64,000 nt of DNA from the NCBI RefSeq assembly GCF_037975245.1, contig NC_092564.1, positions 25,165,484-25,229,483 on the forward strand, in the 5' to 3' direction. Positions 34,585 through 64,000 of the stretch are shown here, piece after piece; positions within the stretch are counted from its first letter, which is position 1; each line of letters begins with the position of its first letter. A program made the translations under genes and the position numbers. The stretch is from Apostichopus japonicus. Its lineage: Eukaryota; Echinodermata; Holothuroidea; Aspidochirotida; Stichopodidae. Below the pieces are notes generated by a model, which worked only from the letters and a program-made list of their open reading frames with translations, was not told the origin of the DNA and did no database searches.

Positions 34585-37500
34585 TCATTATAACTATATC
34601 AAATAAAGACAATATCTCTTAACATATCTTAACATCTTCATGGTTCAGTAGTAATCGCATATCTTTCTACAACTTTGTTCTTGCTTATTCCGTCGGTTTC
34701 TGATCTTTTCCTTGTTTTTTTTTTTCTCTTTTTTTTTTGCTCGAGACTAAGGAAATAACTATTCCGAAAGAAAGAGCAAACGGTCGTATCATTTACAATA
34801 TTTCCCTTTGCGGCGTCTGAGCATGCAGCTGTGGAAACGCTATCCATGAACATTGCTCGTATCTAGTTAAAAATTGAAAGGGGGAAAAATTTCTTAGATT
34901 TTTACCGATAATTTTATTCCTTTGACCAATCGTGAAATCGTATCCCAATTAAAAAGAATGCGAAAGTTATATATATATATATATTACATCTAGAAATTGT
35001 ATTCTTCAAAGATTTGAAAAGGGCGAGGTCATTTAGGGTTTTATCGCCAAAAAAGAGTTAATAAAAAAAAATGCAATGGTGCAGTCAAATTACATATCGT
35101 AATTAAATATTAAATCCTATGATCTTCATATCTCTTTTGTTCGGTATTGCTTATACGATTTTTGTATTCTTTCTTTCCTATTTGGCAATCGCTCTAGTGA
35201 CTTTAATATATTGAATTAAGAACATAAGCTGATAATGAAGTTCACACTTCTGTCATAAAATTAAATTATTTTGCTTAAAATACAGATTTTCATTTTTTTT
35301 TTTTTTACCAAACTATATGACGTGGGCCTCATAATTATTTGAGATCACAAACGACTGGAATTAGCTGTATGCAGGGACATGCACATATAAGCCGATTATA
35401 ATATCAGCACATTTTCGGCAATTAAACTCTCCGTTGCGTGAAGGTTAAACGATTGATACGCCGGACTTTTGATAGAAAGTGATAGCGAGAGAGACAAACG
35501 CTGACCTTGGACGAATAGCTCTATACTGTTCCTTCCACCTGACATGCAGCTTGCCATATCGTGTATTAAATACTTCTATAACATCCGTCAAAAAGAATGA
35601 TCATATTTGAATATCAATAAATTCTAATTCATTAATATTCATTAACTAGAAACGATATGCGGCTGACCGTTTTAGCTGGATTTTTGTGTAGCTGAATTTA
35701 TAGGTAAAGAAGGAAAAGTGGGTTTGATATTTGGCGAGAGTTATGACAAGTGACAGCGGTTGGAGGTGGACGAGTGGAAATTGAGAGAGGTGATGAAACA
35801 AAGTTTTCATCATCTCACTGCAAAGAGAGGGCGGCAGGGATGTGGAAGGAGTACGGTCATAACAGTACATATTAGGGTAAGTTAAAGGAGAGCTTTAAAG
35901 GTGTGGGGGGGGGGGCATCGACATAACACTGAGGGCAAGTATTTGATCACCGATGCAAACGTTATTAAAGGGACCTTATTCGATCGCAAACTGGATTTTA
36001 TTGATTGGAGCGAGGACATATGTGTGCGTGGGTTCAGGGGTGGAGTGAGGGTGGGGAGCAGGAACCACCGAGGCTATGTGTGCGTTGGTGTGGGGATGTG
36101 GGGTGGAGTAGAGGTGGAGGTTGTTCCTCTCCGAAGTAATTATGCAGTATATACCAGCCAAGCTCATCCATAGCAAGTCTAAAGCCATGACAGGCCTCAA
36201 ATAGAGACAAAATCGAGATAATTTTTACCCTGAGCTGTTGAGCCAGCGAGAGGGCAGCATTATCCAAAAATGAACAATTGTTGACTTATCATCATTACTG
36301 GAGTTCATTCGTAAGGTATACATATTTTGGAATCTCGCTAGATATGCACAGATTGAAACCATGCATAAGCATTTCCATCCGTGGAAGTTGAATGGGGAAG
36401 GGGCGTGTATACCAATCACACAAACACACACAACATCATCACTCTTAATGAAATTTCATATACAAACTCGAGGGATTTGCATCCTGACCAGTAAAGCACG
36501 TGTTGGCATCTATGTGAAACAATATGGATAAAACACGCCAATCAACCTCCCCCCTCGCCCCCCCCCCCCCCTCGTAGCTGTGGTCCTGATTAGAATGTCT
36601 CTTGATTAAATAAACATAGTTCTCCCTAAATTTTTCCAGCTAATCTGGTATGTCCCTTGTTCCAGCCAACTTCCCCTTGCCTCTTACACTCGCCCCCCTT
36701 CACCATACTTTCTCTTACCCCACCGCACAGGCCCGGCATGCCTTTCGGGTCACTTGATGCTACGTTCTACGAAGCATAAGTTTGTAACGTTAACCAAGAG
36801 GAGGTACAAGATGGTATCAGAAAAGGACAACATCAATTGTTTCGGTGATAAACATTTATATTTATTCAAAAGATAACCAAGAAATTTTTGCGTAGGGAAA
36901 CTTCAACTCGTATATATACATATATACAAAACACCGTTCATATATGAAGATTGTTTGTAGCGAATGCCCTGCAAACGATAAACAAACGAACAGAAAAAAA
37001 AACAGTCACAATGAAAATATTCAATTGAAAAAAATTGTAAGTGAAAAACTTGAAACATTACAATACTTATCGGATTATTGTCGAATTTTTTAAAGCCTTT
37101 TGACAAAAGTTTTCTCTTCCCACACCCCCCCCCCCTCCCACTCTATCTCACTCTATCTCTCTTATTAAACTTAGGTGAATGTGAATATTTCATATACTCT
37201 TTAAAATTGAAAGATTGAAAGTTCAATCTAATTCAATCTAAGTCTGAAGTACAACCTTTCCCAATCGGCGACTCGTCTACTCAAATTGAAAAAGTTTTGA
37301 TATTTTTTATTAGTATTATAGTTTTCCTTTTTTTCGGCCGGGAGAGGGTGGGTGGGGTGTTGGGGGTGGGGGGGGGTTTATATCAATGATATGATAAGAA
37401 ATGACAGTATTGTCAACAATCAGTCTAGTTCCCATGATGCTTTCATTTGGTCTTATAGATATGTCTCTCAATCATGACGCCAGAGAAATAACCGAGACAG

Positions 37501-39117
37501 CTTTCAATCACAAAGTCGATTGAAATATTTAATCTATATACCCAATTTTAACGTACTGTCTCTCACTATGCGCCAAGTAACAACTTTGAACAAACTTTTA
37601 TATATTTATTTGTTGCATGTATTATGCATCGAAATATTAAACATTATCTGTAATATCGAAACAAGCAACCGCAACACTTATAAGTCGATAACCCTTTCTA
37701 ATAGACGTATCTTAGGACTAGACTATTTTGCATATAACAGTCGGGACACAGCTGTTATTTGTAGCGACAACAAAATTTCATTCATCCCTTAACAGAGGGG
37801 TTTCGAGACCCAGATCGAGTCCCAGTGCCAGTTATGCCCCCTTATGCCCCCTTATGCACCCCCCTTTTGAAGTCTTTGTGATTCATGGTATGTTTATGGA
37901 TGAATCAATATTTTTGTTCTGAAACAGAGGACACATACTCTTTATCTCCGGATATTAAATTTCCCCGTACCCACTAATTGCCCCTCCCCCTCCCCAGAGG
38001 CTGTAGTCCACTCTCGTCAGAACTCGATGTGGATCAGAAAAATAAAGCCCGTTATAACTTACGTACGATACAACAAATTACTTATACTAGAATGAATAAG
38101 GTATTTCGGGGAGGGGTAAGGGTGAGGGTGGGGCGATGGAGCGGTGGGGTGAGGTGGGTGGGGTGAGGGGAAGAAGGTGACATGAGTTGTGTAATTTTAG
38201 AAATGAACCACATACATTTGATTTAAGGAGTTGCAACGAAATAAAAAAAAGTTCCTATCAACTCCTACCAACATGTTCGGTAGCATTTATTCGATTTTTT
38301 TAGTTTTAAACAAGTTGTCGGGTCGTGATGAGTACATAATTTCTAATAGAATAAAATATTCTGGTGATATACATATGCCTCTTAGGTTTGACCTAACTTG
38401 ATCAAAAGGCTGTAAAAGTAAAGAAAGATGCAATTTTCCTGAATGTAGAATGTTTGTCATTTTACAAATAGTTCAGACTTAAGAACAATATTTTTCCTGG
38501 GGTGTGGGGGGGGATATATATATAGAAACTGTCTCGATATTTAAGAACAATTCTCCCTTTTTTTTTCTTCTCTTTTTGGAATATATAGTGAAACTGTCTC
38601 GAGATATATCTGACACAGGTCTGAGTTTGCGCAATGCTTTTATAGCAACAGTATAACTCGTTACTATATATACTCGAACTATAATAATTTTTATTGTAGC
38701 GAATGTTAATATCTACCCTTCCGATGTATTTTCTTCGTCGTTTTAATGAATAAATAAACGAAGCTCTTTTTCGCACCAAAAAAATCTTTTTTAGTTTTCT
38801 TGTTCTTGATGTTTCTATGGATTTTCTTTGTTTTCAAGAAGAAGTCAACACAGTTCTTATTTTCCATTAGAAATCTTTCAACCTGTCTGCTCAAGACGTT
38901 CCAATGAAATTTTCTCTAGTTTAAATGGCTTTTTCGTCACAGAAAGAATGGTAATTTCCTCGCTCACGATGTTATAGGATTCCTGCATCCCAAAAGACTA
39001 TTAACATTCTAGTTTATAACCATTCGTTGGTTTGAAGTTTCATTCGTCAGTCTTCCGTCCAGACATACAATACAGAGCCTCCAGATCAATGCAGAACTAT
39101 ATTATTTCAGCGGAGCA
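34585..39117. other. Region 3' of mnx, no further gene supported
   Basis: AT-rich with C tracts (about 36559, 37125), G-rich quadruplex-prone runs (37338-37376 and 38106-38175) and a short C-rich repeat TTATGCCCCC (about 37837-37865). Minus-strand ORFs at 36034-36267 look mildly protein-like but have no splice support. On the minus strand an AATAAA (TTTATT at 38690-38695) could be the mnx polyadenylation signal, about 430 bp after the stop. Confidence 0.35.
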
Positions 39118-60462
<21,345 letters not shown>

Positions 60463-60552
60463 TTCGAATTACTTTGGAGTTTTCTTGTTTGTTATAAAAG
60501 ATGGAACGGAAATCGTAGTCAAAAAGTTCCTTCAATACCCGGTGAGTTGGGG

Positions 60553-60558
60553 TATATA
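60553..60558 (-). promoter_or_regulatory. Possible TATA element of mnx
   Basis: On the minus strand ACTATATACCCC lies about 95 bp upstream of the ATG, which would allow a start near 60525 and a 5' UTR of about 65 nt. AT-rich DNA makes chance TATA words common, so this is weak. Confidence 0.25.
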
Positions 60559-62465
60559 GTTTACTCACGCAAAACAAACCATCAATTGAAAATCCGAACG
60601 AACTAGTCACTTTCTTTGGTTAAGAAACTACTGAAACGAGCAATACTATAATTTATTAAATCCATTAACAAAAATCACTTTGTTTTTTCAGTCCATTTAA
60701 ATAACCAAAAATAAATAAATAATAAATTGAGCTGAGTTCGAAATATTCGTTATCAAAATAACCCTAAAAAGTCTGCGAAAAAAAAAGTAACTTCAAAAGT
60801 TCACGAAAAAAATGCCGTTGGCTTGTCTCAAGTTGAAATTGTGGTATTAACTCCCTCAAAATCAGAATCGGAAATAGTTTTTAAGTGTCCATGATGCTTA
60901 GGCTAAATTAATATGTCGATACCGTGGAGCGCCGTTTGTGCAGCAGACAATTACCAGTCAAAATCATACATGTTGCGGGTCGAATTCCAAACCTTTAAGC
61001 CTTTGTGTAATGTTTCAATAGTGTAACTCCAAAAAAATCACCGCCCACCTCGCGCTGCCATTGGTCGGCTGGTAAACAGAGCCTATATAGTTTGAGATGA
61101 CAAGAACTACCCTAATCTGTCGCTATCAACGGTAAGATAGCCATGTGCAATTAGGCTATTTAATTATATGTTGACTGCCACTGATGATAAGGGTTTGAAC
61201 CAACCGATCGATCCGTAAAGGGAATTGCCAAGTTAATACGAAGGGAAGAATAGAAGAAAAAAAAAAGTTTTTTATTAAGTGCGCCGCTTCCTGTCATGTA
61301 TATATATATGAATATATGTACACAAAAGAGAGTGTTAGCAAAGATATGTTATATAAAAGAAATATGACAAGGAAGATGTAAATGTGAAACAGAAGGGCAT
61401 TTATTAAATATTGTGAAAAGATGAAATGAGCAGCACAACAAAGGTCATGTGGTGGTGGTGAGGTGAAGTTATAAAAAAAAAACATTTTATGAAAGAAAAA
61501 AAGTGTTTGGTAAAAAGTTAACAAATGATAAAGAAAAAAATGAACTTTAATTACTTTATTGAATGATAACAGCTATCAGTATGTGAGTGATTATTTTATG
61601 AAATGAGTAAAGAGAAAGAGAAAGGATGAAGAGATGAGTTGAGAATGTGATCAAAGTATCAAAGAAAGAAAGATACAAAAGTAGATTGATTTAGCGGCAA
61701 AAATAAATTAATTAGGTTTTAGAAAAAAAAGATAGCGGTATAGCAACATGAAGGGAAAAATGTTGTATATGCTGAGATGATTAAATCTATCTTAAGAGAT
61801 CTATGTTTATAAATAGAGCTCATAATATCATCAAGGTCCCATTGGTTCATATCAAAATGAAGTGACGCTTGTCATTATTTTAGACAGATGTGAATAAGTT
61901 GCACACGCGTAATAGGCAGGCTATTGAAGGATAAACTTTTATATCGAATGGGGAAAAATAGCGTAAATTATTATTTTATTTTTTTTACTCAAGATTTGCA
62001 TTCAGGTAGCAGAAACAGTTATCAACTGGATTGAATGAAGTACTAGTTTAAAAAAGAAAAGAAAACAGTGACTAGAAGAATTACATACATACGTTTCATC
62101 ATGGGTATAAGAAACTGGTTGGATGTTATCATTGGAATCGGATTCACGAAGACTGTTTGCCGTGTTCAATGCAGTAGCCATCGGGAAGGGGGGGGGGGGA
62201 ATGGGCGACGCCGGTCCCCCACCCCAAGAAATAAAATTCACTTTGTTCCAAATGGCCTACAATAACACACACAAACTAACAAATGAAATCTTGTACTGCA
62301 GAAATTTAGTTAAGATGATGGAAATGATTGCACCATATTGGATCTAAATCCCTATATACCCAAAAAACATTTCTCAACGGGGGAGGGGAAACCCTCAACT
62401 TCGACCCCTCCCAGGGACGGACAACATTAGTCCCCCTGCTCGAACTCTTTCTACGGGTGTAAGGG

Positions 62466-62591
62466 GTAAGGTGTATCGGAGTATTTTGAAGTTATACATA
62501 CATATACGTGCAAACACACATAAACACTCTGGTACACATACATACATGCTATTATCTACACACATACAAACACACAAACATACATACACAT
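62466..62591. repeat. Degenerate CATACA/CACA microsatellite
   Basis: Repeated ACATACATA, CACACAAACA and CACATACA words across about 125 bp. Confidence 0.8.
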
Positions 62592-64000
62592 AACTTATTA
62601 ACTTTCTAACTTAAGTATTCCCATCAAGTAAAGCCATGTGCTGTAACCCGATCATGTAATGTAGTACCATTGCCATTAGGCTATATTACAATACCTTTGT
62701 TATACATGGGTGGGGAAGGGAGGGGTGTGTAGTGTATATAGTGCTTCATCTACTATAGGAAACACTGACATGTATATACTCAAGTTCGAAACTTCTCGCA
62801 ATCTTGTTTGATATAAAGAACGAACCAAGATCAAATATTGACTTTTTATTGTCTGGGGTTTGGTCAAACCGAAGGAACCCGCGAAACTCTTGAGTTAGCA
62901 CATACGTAGCAGTAGCACCTCCTCAGTCTCCCCTTTGTGAAACACATAACGGAACCATGTATATCACACCGCTCAGGGTAATATCAACGATACGTAGTAT
63001 ATAATGGCCATAACAAAATATATATCTACCGGTGCTATATTATATTATAAATAACTTTGCATGACTTTGTCATACTCCCTCAATTGAATGCTCTCTACAT
63101 ACAGATAATTTGTAACCAAAATCTGTTTTATATACCAGTGTATACACTGATAGTGATATAGGCATAAAATTGAGTTTGTCAAAGAATTCAATTTTCATGA
63201 TAAGTAAACATAATTGTACATCACCTGTTGTTGACACTGTACACGTTTATTCTCCTGTTTATTGTATATTTACAGTTTATGATACGCGTTTACGACACCA
63301 CTCGATTGTTGTCACTCCGTTTTAAGATGGGGGGTCTTTGAACCCTTGAACACTCAAGTCATATTGCTTTAAGTGGGTTTTAACTGTACTTAAATACCCC
63401 TTCGTTAAACACTTTACCAATTTTATTCTCGTCTGCGAAATATTTACACGCGTTGAGCAAACCGACCCGTCATGTTTCCTTCGAATCGAGGCAGTGCTTG
63501 AATACTTTATTACGCCTCTCCGTTTGGATATACATACAAACGATATACCAACCCAGGATAGTTGGCACCCCACATACTATACAGGAACAAAAGCATTCCA
63601 CATTTCAGCAACAATAAGTAGACTGTGTTCTGGTCTATACGTTTACCCGTTTCAATGATTTTTATTGGCTCTTCACTTATAACTATAGTCTACCATGAAG
63701 TAGGACTAGTTCAGATAATATTTTAAATTTTCTAAGGGTGATCAAGGGTGCAGTTGGCACTATACTAAGTAATATCAAAGTTTGAGTGCACGCATGCAAG
63801 GATGTCGGCCATAATTGGTTTATATTTGTATGTACATATTCACCTTTATGATAAATATTATTCTGGATATTTCACAGTCCAAGAACAACAACAAAATATG
63901 AGGGCTACTAACATTGCTTTTTAGCTATAGTCCGGGTTTTAATGATATTCAACTTATAACAATAAAACGTTATCTCTGAAATGCTCCTTTAAACCTAAAT

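Larger units (their letters stand above)
60463..64000. other. mnx upstream flank, no other gene supported
   Basis: 60463-61150 is fairly complex and probably holds the mnx promoter and proximal elements; it includes CCATTGG at about 61060 and CCTATATAG at about 61082, in an order that fits a + strand promoter better than mnx. 61250-62000 is A-rich. 62466-62591 is a CATA/CACA repeat. G tracts occur at 62190 and 62708. Nothing coding could be supported to the window end. Confidence 0.4.

Noticed and set aside
33761-34612. Minus-strand ORFs of 240-283 codons in three frames (Phe/Leu/Ser/Met-rich)
   Set aside because: All three frames are open only because the + strand is a C/T-poor tandem array. 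No real protein composition or splice context.
36034-36267. Minus-strand ORF with protein-like segment (AALSLAQQLRVKIISILSLF)
   Set aside because: No convincing acceptor or donor and the C-terminal half is repeat-derived (Pro/His run). Left unannotated.

Overview
The window is animal nuclear DNA: AT-rich and intron-dominated, with canonical GT/AG splice sites, many microsatellites and minisatellites, non-autonomous transposon debris and a eukaryotic-type tRNA with an A box. The homeobox gene is unmistakably metazoan. Overall composition (long AT repeats, many pure C or G tracts, MITE-like repeats with G-rich ends) fits a marine invertebrate deuterostome, most likely an echinoderm. That placement is inference and I cannot fix the species.

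Left end, 1-9.1 kb (+ strand): the 3' part of a gene for a type I membrane protein. Eleven phase-compatible exons encode a cysteine-rich EGF-like segment, a SEA domain with a GSII autoproteolysis-like site, two nearly identical EGF domains, a transmembrane helix and a 120-residue cytoplasmic tail ending in TAG at 7826. The two EGF domains come from a recent in-frame tandem duplication of about 1.5 kb that also left a truncated copy of a SEA exon in an intron. A 766-bp hAT-type MITE with an 8-bp target duplication lies about 100 bp before the transmembrane exon.

9-39 kb: mostly non-coding. It holds a fragment resembling the 5' end of U2 snRNA (12.14 kb), an orphan first-coding-exon-like ORF (12.8 kb), two abutting exon-like fragments in opposite orientation that look like relics of one gene, perhaps a cytochrome P450 (13.6-14.0 kb), an 0.8-kb tandem duplication (16.3-17.9 kb), several minisatellites, a tRNA-Phe(GAA) gene carrying a 36-nt hairpin insert in its T loop (33.4 kb), and a 0.78-kb polypurine higher-order array.

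Right half, 39.1-60.5 kb (- strand): a complete three-exon Mnx (motor neuron and pancreas homeobox, HB9) gene encoding 363 residues. It has an N-terminal eh1-like motif, a homeodomain split at the classic 44/45 position, an acidic C terminus and a 19.6-kb first intron that probably carries cis-regulatory DNA. 60.5-64 kb is the upstream flank of mnx with no other gene that I can support.

No operon-like or multi-gene system is visible. The two genes are independent and convergent, with about 30 kb of repeat-rich DNA between them.
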